The position numbers and the translations under genes are program-made. A stretch of 64,000 nucleotides of DNA from Methylobacter sp. (GTDB lineage: Bacteria; Pseudomonadota; Gammaproteobacteria; Methylococcales; Methylomonadaceae): contig JAUYMY010000054.1 in NCBI GenBank assembly GCA_030699385.1, positions 1 to 64,000 of the forward strand, read 5' to 3'. How positions within the stretch are numbered: position 1 is the stretch's first letter; every line of letters begins with the position of its first letter. The notes beneath the pieces were generated by a model. It was not told the origin of the DNA, ran no database searches, and saw nothing but the letters and a program-made list of their open reading frames with translations. Below, piece after piece: positions 33,165 to 42,607 of the stretch.

Positions 33165-34199
33165 CTAAGCCGGCAAAAACCGCTCGCTCATCACTTGTCT
33201 ATCGGGCACGCCTTTAGCGCGCGCGGCGGCTTCGGCGGCATCAATCAGCTTTGGCGGCCCGCATAAATAAATATCCGGCATGACCGTGGCATCGGCCAGG
33301 TCTTGCGCTAACGCATCAACCGGCGTGCCGCTAAAGCCTTGCCACTGGTCATCCGGTTTCCAGACACAATAAATCACCTGCAATTGCGGCAGTTCTGCCT
33401 GCAAGGCTTGCAACTCGGCTTGGCAAAACAATTCTTCGGCGCGGTTGGCGCCAAAATACAGCCGTGCCGGATGCGGTTCCTGAAATTCGGCCATGCGCCT
33501 TAACATCGACAGCATCGGCGCCAGACCTGTGCCGCCCGCGACAAACCAGCGCGGTCTCAGGCCGTTTTCAGCCAGGCCGAAAGCGCCTTTGGGGCCATGC
33601 ACGACCAGCGTTTGCCCGACAGCGGCCTGCTCTTTCAACCAAGTGGAAAAAAGGCCGTCCGGTTGCAGACGGATTAAAAATTCCAGCCGACCGTCCCAAT
33701 TGCTGATATTGGATAATGAATAGGCGCGTTTGATGTCTTGACCCGGCACTTCCAGTTCCATGAATTGGCCGGGTTCAAATTCGGCGGCGCTGCCGCTGTC
33801 TTCATTCGGTTCGAGGTGCAATTCCAAACGCAGGGTATTTTCGCCGACGCTGTCAATCGCGATGATGTCGGCGTTTCTGACTTGAATTTCGCCAAGCAGC
33901 ACGCGGTCATGGTCGAACGGCAGGGCAATGCGCAAATCGCTGTTGGCAAAGGTGCAGCACAGCAGTACGCCGCCTTTGGCGCTATCGGCTGTGGGCAAGG
34001 CCGATGGATTATGTTTGCCTAAGGTAAAGTCGCCTTCAGTGACTTCGGCATAACAGGTGCCGCAATTGCCCTGTCCGCATTGGGCGGGCAAGACGATATG
34101 GGCGCTGGCGGCGGCTTCGAGTAAATTTTGCTCAGCCGGACAGTCGAAATGGAACTGTTCGCCGTCGCGGGTGGTGAGTTCTATAGCGTGAGTGTTCAT
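33165..34199 (-). CDS. 2Fe-2S / FAD reductase (MmoC/BenC type), probable HCP reductase
   Basis: A 344-residue electron-transfer protein. An N-terminal plant-type ferredoxin domain has C41, C46 and C49 (CGQGNCGTC) and a fourth Cys at 81/82. The FAD domain holds FEPGQFMELEVPGQDIKRAY (RxYS), and the NAD domain GGTGLAPMLSMLR and DIYLCGPP. The order ferredoxin-FAD-NAD is that of the methane monooxygenase reductase MmoC and BenC, to which it is very similar. E. coli Hcr has the 2Fe-2S domain at the other end. It lies downstream of hcp on the same strand and no oxygenase genes are nearby, so reduction of HCP by NADH is the best inference. The start at 34199 is where conservation begins. Confidence 0.85.
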   Translation of the reverse strand: MNTHAIELTTRDGEQFHFDCPAEQNLLEAAASAHIVLPAQCGQGNCGTCYAEVTEGDFTLGKHNPSALPTADSAKGGVLLCCTFANSDLRIALPFDHDRVLLGEIQVRNADIIAIDSVGENTLRLELHLEPNEDSGSAAEFEPGQFMELEVPGQDIKRAYSLSNISNWDGRLEFLIRLQPDGLFSTWLKEQAAVGQTLVVHGPKGAFGLAENGLRPRWFVAGGTGLAPMLSMLRRMAEFQEPHPARLYFGANRAEELFCQAELQALQAELPQLQVIYCVWKPDDQWQGFSGTPVDALAQDLADATVMPDIYLCGPPKLIDAAEAAARAKGVPDRQVMSERFLPA

Positions 34200-34349
34200 G
34201 TGGGTTTTAACTCTGAAAAAAATGTTGCCGGAAACGCGGCTAAGCGTCCGGCAACTGAGTGGGGGATAGGTGTGATTTTTTACCACGAAGATCATGAAGG
34301 GCTTAAAGATGTTGTGGTATTGGCTTCCTTCATCTTAGAAAAATCATTT

Positions 34350-34490
34350 TGTCCACGAAAAACACAAAAATCACAAAAATTTTCAATTAGATAGCGAACT
34401 GTAGACCGCTTATCCAGCGGGGGAATGGCTAAATCAATTGAAGATACTGATTTGTTCGTGTCTTTCGTGATTTTCGTGGACTCTATTTTT
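34350..34490. repeat. Family B repeat, diverged copy between hcp and its reductase gene
   Basis: GTCCACGAAAAACACAAAAATC on the left and TTTCGTGATTTTCGTGGACT on the right, with an unrelated ~70-bp centre. It covers much of the 323-bp gap; the family B tips are not visible. Confidence 0.6.
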
Positions 34491-34522
34491 CTGCCCTTTG
34501 TCGTTTCAGCTCTTGGCTTGAT

Positions 34523-36190
34523 TTAAGCAGCTTTGCGGGTTAATGAAGCTTCAATATCGGCTTCTGCGGTAGTAATCGGCAACAAGCCAAACTTATCTAC
34601 CAGCACTTGCACCAGATTTGGCGTCAGGAAAGCAGGCAATGTCGGCCCTAAGCGAATGTTGCGGATTCCCAATGATAATAAGGTCAGCAGCACGGCGGCG
34701 GCTTTTTGCTCAAACCAGGACACGACCAGCGATAACGGCAGTTCGTTGACGCCGCATTCAAAAGCACCGGCCAGCGCGGTGGCAATTTTGATCGCGGAAT
34801 AGCTGTCGTTGCATTGGCCTAAATCCAGTAAACGCGGAATGCCGCCGATGTCGCCGAATTCATGCTGATTGAAGCGGTATTTAGCGCAACCGAGTGTCAT
34901 CACTACGGTGTCTTGTGGTGCTTGTTCGGCGAACTCGGTGTAATAATTACGCCCCGATGCCGCGCCGTCACAGCCGCCGACTAGGAAGAAATGTTTGATG
35001 GCGCCGGTTTTGACGGCATCGATGACTTTATCGGCCACGCCCAACACAGCCTCATGGCCGAAACCGACGGTGACGAATTTTTCCGCGCCATCTTCTTTAA
35101 AGCCGGGTAAGGCTTGAGCCGCCTGAATTAACGGCGCAAAATTTTTGTCACTGACATGACGTACACCGGGCCAACCGACTGGACCGGCGGTAAAAATGCG
35201 CTGACGGTATTGCGCTTGCGGCTCAATGATACAGTTCGAGGTCATCAAAATAGCGCCGGGGAATTCGGCAAATTCTTTTTGTTGATCCTGCCACGCGCCG
35301 CCGTAATTACCGGCCAAATGCGGGTAAGCTTTCAATTTTGGATAAGCGTGCGCAGGCAACATTTCGCCGTGGGTGTAAATGTTGATGCCGGTGTCTTTGG
35401 TTTGCTCCAATAAAGCCGCCAAATCGCCCAAATCATGGCCGGAGACCAAAATGGCCTTGCCTTTAATCGGAGTGGTGCGTACTTGCGTGGGCTGTTGCGC
35501 GCCAAAAGTGCCGTTATTGACTTTATCCAATAAGGCCATCACTTCAAGGTTTATCGTGCCCAACGCCATAGCCTGATTCAACAAGGCATCGACATCGGTA
35601 GGATCGGTGCTGAGAAAATCCAGCGCTTCTTCGATACCGGCATAAATACTGGCGCTTTCACCGCCCAATACATAAGCATGATGCGCGTAAGCACAAACGC
35701 CTTTAAGGCCGTACAACACCAAAGAACGCAGGCCGATAATGTCCGCGCCCACTTTATCAAGGTCGGCATTAATACCGACATCGGCGGCTTGTTTCAACAT
35801 GCCTTCCATATCGGCAGCCGGTTGCCAAGCGGCAGCGCCGTCCAATTCTTCGGGCGTGATACCGGCGGCTTGTGCAGCGGCAAGATAGCTGGCTTTAACC
35901 CGGTCGCGTATTTGCGCGGCTTCCTGAATCAAGGTCACAAAACGAGTGGCGTTGAAATTGACGTTGGTCAAGGTGGTGAACATCGCGTACAGCACAAATT
36001 CATCGGCAGCATTATCCGGCACATTCAGCGCACGGGCGCGCTTGGTGTATTGGGCAATGCCTTTAACCGCGTGTATTAATACATCTTGTAAATCAGACGT
36101 GGTCGCATCTTTGCCGCACATGCCTTTAGCAGTTGCGCAACCGCTGTCGGCATTGGTGCGGTCGGTTTGTTCGCATTGGTAACAAAACAT
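34523..36190 (-). CDS. hcp: Hybrid cluster protein (hydroxylamine reductase / NO reductase)
   Basis: A 555-residue cytosolic enzyme. The N-terminal cluster motif is C3-x2-C6-x11-C18-x6-C25 ([21 protein letters not shown]), the spacing of the facultative-anaerobe type that carries 2Fe-2S. The hybrid-cluster part includes [63 protein letters not shown] and [23 protein letters not shown] reduces NO at low levels and also hydroxylamine. ATG 36190 is preceded by GGAGAC at the right spacing. A -24/-12 promoter and NorR-like sites lie upstream. Confidence 0.96.
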   Translation of the reverse strand: MFCYQCEQTDRTNADSGCATAKGMCGKDATTSDLQDVLIHAVKGIAQYTKRARALNVPDNAADEFVLYAMFTTLTNVNFNATRFVTLIQEAAQIRDRVKASYLAAAQAAGITPEELDGAAAWQPAADMEGMLKQAADVGINADLDKVGADIIGLRSLVLYGLKGVCAYAHHAYVLGGESASIYAGIEEALDFLSTDPTDVDALLNQAMALGTINLEVMALLDKVNNGTFGAQQPTQVRTTPIKGKAILVSGHDLGDLAALLEQTKDTGINIYTHGEMLPAHAYPKLKAYPHLAGNYGGAWQDQQKEFAEFPGAILMTSNCIIEPQAQYRQRIFTAGPVGWPGVRHVSDKNFAPLIQAAQALPGFKEDGAEKFVTVGFGHEAVLGVADKVIDAVKTGAIKHFFLVGGCDGAASGRNYYTEFAEQAPQDTVVMTLGCAKYRFNQHEFGDIGGIPRLLDLGQCNDSYSAIKIATALAGAFECGVNELPLSLVVSWFEQKAAAVLLTLLSLGIRNIRLGPTLPAFLTPNLVQVLVDKFGLLPITTAEADIEASLTRKAA

Positions 36191-36256
36191 CAGATAAGTC
36201 TCCTTGAGATTGAAAAAAAAGTGAGGGGCTTGGATTTTTCCCAACTTCCAGACAAC

Positions 36257-36272
36257 AGCATTTACCATGCCA
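36257..36272 (-). promoter_or_regulatory. Sigma-54 promoter of hcp
   Basis: On the minus strand TGGCATGGTAAATGCT has the invariant GG and GC 12 bp apart required for a -24/-12 element (consensus TGGCAC-N5-TTGCW). It lies ~70 bp from the hcp start, between hcp and the NorR-like sites. Confidence 0.72.
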
Positions 36273-36314
36273 AGAAAAAAGCCTTGTGTTTACTGCTTTC
36301 ACCCAAGTATCGTT

Positions 36315-36349
36315 GTCAAATTAACATCAATAAAAGCTGTCAAATTGAC
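36315..36349. promoter_or_regulatory. NorR-type enhancer sites
   Basis: Two sites spaced 24 bp apart: GTCAAATTAAC (36315-36325) and the palindrome GTCAAATTGAC (36339-36349). NorR recognises GT-N7-AC with flanks like GTCA-N3-TGAC. They lie ~45-90 bp upstream of the -24/-12 element, a usual enhancer distance, and just upstream of norR. Confidence 0.72.
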
Positions 36350-36364
36350 AGCACGGTTATCCTT

Positions 36365-37915
36365 ATGACAACAAATCTATTTTTTACTTCCTTAATCGCC
36401 ATTGTGGCCGACCTGTCCGCGCAAATGACCACAGCGCAGCGTTACCAACGTTTGCTGGAACATTTGTGCCGTATTTTTCCGTGTAACGCCTCGGCCCTGC
36501 TCAAACTTGAAACCCCTTATCTACTGCCGCTGGCGGTTAACGGCTTATCGGAAGACACGCTGGGACGGCGTTTTAAGGTCAGCGAACATCCGCGTCTGGC
36601 GCAGATTTTGGCGTCCGAGAACTCGGTGCGCTTTGCTGCCGATTGCGAGCTGCCCGATCCTTACGACGGCTTGGTTGAATCGGAAAGCGAACAACTGTTG
36701 GTGCATGATTGCATGGGCGCGACGCTGTTTATCGACGGTAAACCCTGGGGCGTTTTAACTCTGGATGCGCTGACGCCCGGCTCGTTCGACAATATCGACC
36801 CGATGCAGCTGAACACTTTTATCAGCCTGACGGCGGCGACGGTCAAAGCGGCGGGGCTGATAGCATCGCTGGAGCAGCGGGTGCGTTATGCCACCCAAAC
36901 CGTGTTTCAAGAAAACACCGACCAAGACATGATCGGCGACAGCGACTGTATGCGTAAATTGCGCAGTGAAATTTCCATCGTTGCGCCTTCGGAATTGGCG
37001 GTGTTAATTTTGGGCGAAACCGGCGTGGGCAAGGAGCTGGTCGCCCGGCGCATTCATCTGGAATCGAACCGCGCCGATCAGGTGATGGTTTATGTCAATT
37101 GCGCGGCGATGCCGGAAAGCATTGCCGAGAGCGAGCTGTTCGGTCACGTTAAGGGCGCCTTTTCCGGCGCGATTAACGACCGGGCGGGCAAGTTTGAATT
37201 GGCTGACGGCGGCACGATTTTTCTCGATGAAATCGGCGAACTGCCGTTGTCGATTCAGGCCAAATTATTGCGCACTTTGCAAAATGGCGAAATCCACCGC
37301 GTCGGCAGCGATCGGCAAATCAAAGTCGATGTGCGGGTTATTGCCGCCACCAACCGCAATCTGCAACAGGAAGTGGCGGCCGGGCTGTTTCGTCCCGATC
37401 TTTATCATCGTCTGGCGGTTTATCCGATGCAGGTGTCGGCCTTGCGCGAACGCGGCAAAGACGTGTTATTGCTGGCCGGGGCTTTTTTGGAAAAAAACCA
37501 GCAACGTCTGGGCATTAAAAAACTGCGTCTGGATCAAGCCGCCAAGCAAGCCTTGTTGTCTTATCACTGGCCGGGCAATATCCGTGAACTGGAACATTTG
37601 CTGAGCCGAGCGGCGCTAAAATCGGCGACCCGCACCAACCGGCAGGCTGATTTCATCACCATTTCTTTGGCTTATCTGGATATAGTGGCGGAGCCTTTGC
37701 CCACGCCTGACATTAACCGCGCAACCGCATTATTAGCGGAACCGACTGCACCCATTGATTTCAAACAAGCCGTGGATGAGTTTCAGCGTCAACTGATTCG
37801 GCAGCAATTGGCCGCGCAGCAGGGTAATATGGCGGCAACAGCACGGGCACTGGGATTGGATAGGGGCAATTTCCACCGCTTACTAAAGCGCTTGGCCGTT
37901 AATACGGATGCTTGA
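36365..37915 (+). CDS. norR: NO-responsive sigma-54 activator NorR
   Basis: A 516-residue enhancer-binding protein. The N-terminal GAF domain (1-170) keeps the residues that hold the NO-sensing non-haem iron in E. coli NorR: LPDPYDG around 97-102, VHDC with Cys116, and LTLDA with Asp134. The AAA+ domain has Walker A GETGVGKE (217-224), GAFSGA (264-269, a variant of the sigma-54 contact GAFTGA) and DGGTIFLDEIGELP. The C-terminal HTH is Fis-like (NMAATARALGLDRGNFHRLL). ATG 36365 is chosen over the longer frame, which would run back through the operator region. It is divergent from hcp and probably activates it. Confidence 0.93.
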   Translation: MTTNLFFTSLIAIVADLSAQMTTAQRYQRLLEHLCRIFPCNASALLKLETPYLLPLAVNGLSEDTLGRRFKVSEHPRLAQILASENSVRFAADCELPDPYDGLVESESEQLLVHDCMGATLFIDGKPWGVLTLDALTPGSFDNIDPMQLNTFISLTAATVKAAGLIASLEQRVRYATQTVFQENTDQDMIGDSDCMRKLRSEISIVAPSELAVLILGETGVGKELVARRIHLESNRADQVMVYVNCAAMPESIAESELFGHVKGAFSGAINDRAGKFELADGGTIFLDEIGELPLSIQAKLLRTLQNGEIHRVGSDRQIKVDVRVIAATNRNLQQEVAAGLFRPDLYHRLAVYPMQVSALRERGKDVLLLAGAFLEKNQQRLGIKKLRLDQAAKQALLSYHWPGNIRELEHLLSRAALKSATRTNRQADFITISLAYLDIVAEPLPTPDINRATALLAEPTAPIDFKQAVDEFQRQLIRQQLAAQQGNMAATARALGLDRGNFHRLLKRLAVNTDA

Positions 37916-37998
37916 GTCTATATTCAAGCATGAAATAAATTGAACAACTGCTTACAGTCGGAGTGCAGGCTTTGCTTGCCTATGCAGGCGAAGCCAAG

Positions 37999-38046
37999 AC
38001 ATACCAAAAATTGTCCACGAAAGGCACGAAAAAACACGAAATTTTC
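37999..38046. repeat. Family B repeat fragment
   Basis: GACATACCAAAAATTGTCCACGAAAGGCACG and the short complement CACGAAATTTTCG. It corresponds to the outer part of one arm, reverse of the copy at 12511-12611. Confidence 0.6.
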
Positions 38047-38451
38047 GGCACCCTTCATTTGCAAGCAAAAATAGTAGGCACATAGGAGTAGAGAAGAGCC
38101 TTTTCGACTCTCCCTCCGGGTCATCGAAGGCGGTCACCCGTCCCCGATGACCCGGTGCTTGGGGACAATCAATGATGCGCAGCGAAATTGTTTGTGATCA
38201 CGTAGTAGCCGCGTGCGGTGAGGCGTATCAACAAAGGTTGTCGTTGATTATTGCCAACGGCATGGCATTCAAGTGCTGCCCACAGTGGCACAGCTAATCG
38301 CAGGCGACATTGGCCCGTGGAAACTTTAATTTAAAAGCTCAATCTGGTATCTTTGCCGCTTGACTTCATTTCCACGCAATCCATTAATTTTTATACACAT
38401 CTCGCAGCACGCCGCGTGGAAACGAGAAAAAAAACAGCACAAGGGACTCAA
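38047..38451. other. Gap between norR and the helicase gene
   Basis: About 400 bp without a recognisable gene. It holds a perfect 11-bp stem (CCGGGTCATCG / CGATGACCCGG, 38116-38155) and a 42-codon open frame from 38172 that I cannot assign. The right end carries CCGCGTGGAAACGAG, part of a common dispersed repeat. Confidence 0.4.
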
Positions 38452-40374
38452 TTGACCGAATTAGAAAAGTTTTTCAGCAGTAACGGCGGCTTAGCAGACG
38501 TCATTCCCGGCTACCAGCCACGCGCCGCTCAGATTGAAATGGCCGAGGCCATTGCCTACGCTATCGAAGCCAACCAACATTTAATCGCCGAAGCCGGCAC
38601 CGGCACCGGCAAAACCTTTGCCTATTTGGTGCCCGCCATTTTATCCGGCAAAAAAGTCATTGTCTCCACCGGCACTAAAAACCTGCAGGATCAGCTGTTT
38701 AACAAGGATTTGCCGGTGATCCGCAAAGCCATGAAAACGCCGTTTATCGCCGCGCTGTTAAAAGGCCGCAGCAATTATTTATGCACTTACCGGCTAAAAA
38801 ACGCACTGACTTCGACGCTCGGATTCAGCAAGGAAGATGCGGTTGCGCTGGCAAAAATCAAATCCTGGTCAAAACGCACCCACACCGGCGACACTTCGGA
38901 AATGTCCGACGTGGCCGAAAGCGACCCGGTCTGGTATCAGGCGACTTCATCGCTGGACAATTGTCTTGGACAGGAGTGTTCGGATTACACCGACTGCTTT
39001 CTGGTCAAGGCGCGGAAAAAGGCGCAGGAATCTGAAATCCTGGTGGTCAACCATCATTTGCTGTGCGCGGATTGGTCGATACGCGACAGCGGTTTTGGCG
39101 AATTATTGCCCAATGCCGAAGTGGTCATCATCGACGAGGCGCACCAACTGGCCGACACCGCGTCCAACTTTTTAGGCATCAGCGTCAGCGCCAAACAGCT
39201 GAACGATCTGGCAAAAGATACGCTGATGGAATATTTCAAAGACGCCACCGACCTGCCCGCGCTGCGCACAGCCTCTGAAGACCTGGAACACGAAGTGAAA
39301 GATTTGCGGCTGGCATTCGGCATTGAGTTGAAACGCGGCGACTGGAAGGACATCGAAAACAACCCGAAAATTGCCGCCAATTTGACTGCGGTTAAAGACC
39401 AGTTGCAGCGCCTAACCGAGCAACTGGAACTGGCCTCGGTCAAAACCAAAGGCCTGGATGCTTGTTTTAAACGCGCCGACGAACTGCTGCAGCAGCTACA
39501 AATCATCCTCGAAGACAACAGCGGCAAATGGATACGCTGGTACGAAACCTATAAAAACACCTTCACCTTGAGCCGCACGCCGCTGGACATTGCCGCCGAA
39601 TTCCGCTCTTTCATGCTGCAACATCAGGCGGCGTGGATTTTTACCTCGGCAACCTTGAGCGTGGCCAACAAGTTCGACCATTTCGCCAATAATTTGGGGC
39701 TAAGCAATGCCGCCAGCGAAAGTTGGGGCAGCCCGTTCGATTACGCGCATCAATCGCTGTTTTATCACCCGAAAGGCTTGCCGCAGCCCAATGACCCCGA
39801 GTTCATCCCAACCATTGTCGAGTTCGCCATTCCGGTGTTGCAGGCCAGCAAAGGCCGGGCATTTTTTCTGTTCACCAGCCATCGCGCACTGAAACAGGCC
39901 GCCGAATTACTGGAGAAAAAAACCGATTTCCCGCTGCTGATTCAGGGCAGTCGCCCCAAGGCTTTGTTGCTGGAGCAATTTAAAGCGGCAGGTAATGCCG
40001 TGTTGCTGGGCACATCGAGTTTTTGGGAAGGTGTCGATGTCAGGGGCGAAGCCTTATCCTGCGTCATCATCGATAAACTGCCGTTCGCCTCGCCCGGCGA
40101 TCCAGTGTTAAAAGCGCGCCTGGACGCCATGACACAACAAGGACGGAACCCGTTTTTCGAATACCAACTGCCCACTGCCGTGATTGCGTTAAGGCAAGGC
40201 ATAGGCCGCCTAATCCGCGACGTGACCGACCGGGGCGTATTAATGGTGTGCGATCCGCGCCTGTTAAAAAAAGCTTACGGGCAGATATTTTTAGACAGCG
40301 TACCGGCAATGAAACGCACCCGCGACATAGACGAGGTGCGGGCGTTTTTTCAGAATGAGCCGTTAGAGAAATAG
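38452..40374 (+). CDS. yoaA: XPD-like Fe-S helicase, YoaA/DinG family
   Basis: A 640-residue superfamily 2 helicase. Motif I is EAGTGTGKTFAYLVPA, with VSTGTKNLQDQLF (Ia), the four Fe-S cysteines YLCTYRL and NCLGQECSDYTDCF, VVNHHLL, the Walker B VVIIDEAHQLAD, then FTSATLS, FLFTSHRAL, GTSSFWEGVDVRGEAL and QGIGRLIRD (motif VI). It unwinds 5'-3' on DNA with damage or structured substrates. There is no ATG at the start: the TTG at 38452 has AAGGGA 5-10 nt upstream and begins the conserved region; an earlier TTG at 38353 would add a basic, repeat-derived extension. The acidic variant of the box favours YoaA over DinG, but the split is not certain. Confidence 0.9.
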   Translation: MTELEKFFSSNGGLADVIPGYQPRAAQIEMAEAIAYAIEANQHLIAEAGTGTGKTFAYLVPAILSGKKVIVSTGTKNLQDQLFNKDLPVIRKAMKTPFIAALLKGRSNYLCTYRLKNALTSTLGFSKEDAVALAKIKSWSKRTHTGDTSEMSDVAESDPVWYQATSSLDNCLGQECSDYTDCFLVKARKKAQESEILVVNHHLLCADWSIRDSGFGELLPNAEVVIIDEAHQLADTASNFLGISVSAKQLNDLAKDTLMEYFKDATDLPALRTASEDLEHEVKDLRLAFGIELKRGDWKDIENNPKIAANLTAVKDQLQRLTEQLELASVKTKGLDACFKRADELLQQLQIILEDNSGKWIRWYETYKNTFTLSRTPLDIAAEFRSFMLQHQAAWIFTSATLSVANKFDHFANNLGLSNAASESWGSPFDYAHQSLFYHPKGLPQPNDPEFIPTIVEFAIPVLQASKGRAFFLFTSHRALKQAAELLEKKTDFPLLIQGSRPKALLLEQFKAAGNAVLLGTSSFWEGVDVRGEALSCVIIDKLPFASPGDPVLKARLDAMTQQGRNPFFEYQLPTAVIALRQGIGRLIRDVTDRGVLMVCDPRLLKKAYGQIFLDSVPAMKRTRDIDEVRAFFQNEPLEK

Positions 40375-40418
40375 AACGCGGATAGCACGGATTTTCCCAC
40401 GCCCACGCCCAAGCTCCA

Positions 40419-40537
40419 GAGACTGTGAAAGTATTCTGAAATTAGGCGGAATTGCCAATTTCGACAACCAGCAATCAATAACTTACAGTGCTTTTTCTGC
40501 TATTTTTTAGTGATTCTGACAATACTTTCACAGTCTC
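40419..40537. repeat. Family C MITE-like repeat, copy 2
   Basis: A 119-bp element with exact 17-bp terminal inverted repeats GAGACTGTGAAAGTATT / AATACTTTCACAGTCTC, flanked by a further inverted pair (CCCAAGCTCCA / CCAGCTTGGG). The interior matches 32989-33106. Confidence 0.85.
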
Positions 40538-40629
40538 TCCAGCTTGGGAGTGACTATCTGCCAAGCTGCTTACATCCCACTTTCGGCGCGCTTATATTCC
40601 CGGCGCGATAACTCTCGCGTTATAAGCGT

Positions 40630-40660
40630 TCAGTCCCCTCTTTTTCAAAGAGTGGACTGA
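40630..40660. other. Stem-loop upstream of the EAL-CBS-GGDEF gene
   Basis: TCAGTCC-C-CTCTTT and AAAGAG-T-GGACTGA pair with a 3-nt loop, ~90 bp before the start of the next gene. It could be a leader structure or the terminator of something lost. Confidence 0.4.
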
Positions 40661-40752
40661 ACACGTACCAAAATATCACCGCGATGACATATTCATGTAA
40701 TAAAAGCCCTCTATGCTGAGTATAACCTCAACATGATTAGGCGAATTATCAG

Positions 40753-42564
40753 ATGCCGGATTTACGCAAAGAAATAATTAGCATACTGGACGAAAGGCAG
40801 TTAACGCCGCATTTTCAACCTATCGTTTCCTTGACCCAAAAGAAAATTATCGGCTATGAGGCGCTGATACGCGGGCCGTCGGACAGTTCGCTGCACAGCC
40901 CGTTCAATTTATTTACGACTGCCGAAAAATATAATTTAAGCACCCGCCTGGAGTTTTTATGCCGGGAAATCACCATACAACGTTACGCCGATCTGGATAT
41001 TAGAGAAAAGCTGTTCATTAACGCCAGCCCTCTCGTATTGCTGCAACCGGAATTTAAAAAGGGCGAAACGCTGCGTTTGCTCGATCACTATGGCGTTAAT
41101 CCGCGCTCTGTGATTATTGAATTGACTGAGCATAAGCCTGCCGATAATTATCAAATCATGCGCGCTTCGGCCAAACATTATCGGAGTATGGGCTTTGCGA
41201 TTGCGCTGGATGATTTAGGTGCGGGTTATTCAGGTCTGCGGCTGTGGTCGGAATTGCTGCCCGAATACGTAAAAATAGACAAACACTTCATCCATGCACT
41301 GCATGACGATGCGGTCAAACTTAATTTTGTCCGTTCGATTCAAAGTATGGCGGCGTCGCTAAACTGCAATGTGATTGCCGAAGGTATTGAAACGGAAGAC
41401 GAATTTAAGGCGATCGAAAAATTGGGCATTACTCATGCCCAAGGCTATTATTTTGCCCGGCCGACGATGATTCCGGTAGAAAAAATAGACAGCTCGCTCT
41501 TTACCACGCCAGATCGCAGCAAAGAGTACAAATCCAGCTTGCCTAATGCCATCACCGCAATTCATATCATCCGTGACATCACGCCTATTTCGGCAAAAAC
41601 CTCGATCAGCGAGGTGATGAATCTGTTTCATCACAACGGTGAACTCACACTGTTGCCATTGGTCGATGACAATATGGCTTCGGGCATTATTTTTCGCGAC
41701 AAGTTTCTGACCAAGCTGTTTTCCACCCGCTACGGCATCGATTTGCATGGGAAAAACGCGATCAAAACTTTTGTCGAAAACACCCCGTTATGTATCGATA
41801 AAAACATGCCTATTGATTTAGTCAGCAAACAATTGACCTCCTTAACCACCAGCGACCCGGCTTTTATCATCACCGATAACGGCGAATATATGGGCATCGG
41901 CACGTTGCTGGATTTGTTGGCCGAATTTACCCGCCAGCAAATCGATAATGCCAGACATGCCAATCCGCTGACTTTATTGCCGGGTAGCGTGCCGATTAAT
42001 AACCAGATTAACCAATTGCTGGCCAGTAATACGCCGTTTGCGTTCGGCTATTTTGATTTGGATAACTTCAAGCCTTTTAACGATGTTTACGGCTACGATG
42101 CCGGCGACCAAATTATCAAAGCCGTTGCCAACACCTTGACTCAATGCATTCCGGCAGAAAACGGGCGGGTCGGCCATATTGGCGGCGACGATTTTATTGT
42201 GATTTTTACCTGCAATGACTGGCTGCAGCGTTGCGAAAATATATTGGACAGTTTTAAAAATACTGTCCCGGCCTATTACAGCGACAACGATATTAAAGCA
42301 GGCGGCATTCATACTGAAAACAGAGCGGGAGAATCCTGTTTTTTTCCGTTAATCAGCCTGTCCATCGGCTTGGTCAATCCACTGTCAACCGGCTTGTGCC
42401 GCTCCCATGTCGATCTGGCCGATTTAGCCTCCGAAGCCAAGAAAATGGCTAAAAAAACCAGCGGCAACAGCCTTTTCATTAACCAGCGCACGAGCACAAA
42501 AAACGTTGAAAACTTTAAAACCGGCTTACATAACCCAGCCATCAAGCTGCATGTTGTTAATTAA
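40753..42564 (+). CDS. EAL-CBS-GGDEF bifunctional c-di-GMP protein
   Basis: A 603-residue cytosolic protein. Residues ~10-245 form an EAL phosphodiesterase domain (GYEALIRGPS, then INASPLVLLQPEF, ELTEHKP, LDDLGAGYSGLRLWSE, KIDKHFI, IAEGIETEDE), with the main metal ligands in place. Two CBS motifs cover ~270-400, where adenine nucleotides may bind. GGDEF covers ~430-590 (FGYFDLDNFKPFNDVYGYDAGD, then GHIGGDDFIVIF), with an active-type GGDDF. Similar proteins include E. coli-like EAL-CBS-GGDEF regulators. It is the first gene of a co-directional group ending with glycogen phosphorylase. Confidence 0.93.
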   Translation: MPDLRKEIISILDERQLTPHFQPIVSLTQKKIIGYEALIRGPSDSSLHSPFNLFTTAEKYNLSTRLEFLCREITIQRYADLDIREKLFINASPLVLLQPEFKKGETLRLLDHYGVNPRSVIIELTEHKPADNYQIMRASAKHYRSMGFAIALDDLGAGYSGLRLWSELLPEYVKIDKHFIHALHDDAVKLNFVRSIQSMAASLNCNVIAEGIETEDEFKAIEKLGITHAQGYYFARPTMIPVEKIDSSLFTTPDRSKEYKSSLPNAITAIHIIRDITPISAKTSISEVMNLFHHNGELTLLPLVDDNMASGIIFRDKFLTKLFSTRYGIDLHGKNAIKTFVENTPLCIDKNMPIDLVSKQLTSLTTSDPAFIITDNGEYMGIGTLLDLLAEFTRQQIDNARHANPLTLLPGSVPINNQINQLLASNTPFAFGYFDLDNFKPFNDVYGYDAGDQIIKAVANTLTQCIPAENGRVGHIGGDDFIVIFTCNDWLQRCENILDSFKNTVPAYYSDNDIKAGGIHTENRAGESCFFPLISLSIGLVNPLSTGLCRSHVDLADLASEAKKMAKKTSGNSLFINQRTSTKNVENFKTGLHNPAIKLHVVN

Positions 42565-42607
42565 ATACCGATTTACACATCATATTGCACTCTAAGAGAG
42601 GTTCAAA

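Noticed and set aside
33165-34199. Reductase as part of a soluble methane monooxygenase operon (mmoC)
   Set aside because: The protein is strikingly similar to MmoC, but no hydroxylase or MmoB genes are near, and hcp lies directly upstream on the same strand.
38172-38300. Short gene in the norR-helicase gap
   Set aside because: A 42-codon frame without a ribosome-binding site or recognisable similarity; probably chance.
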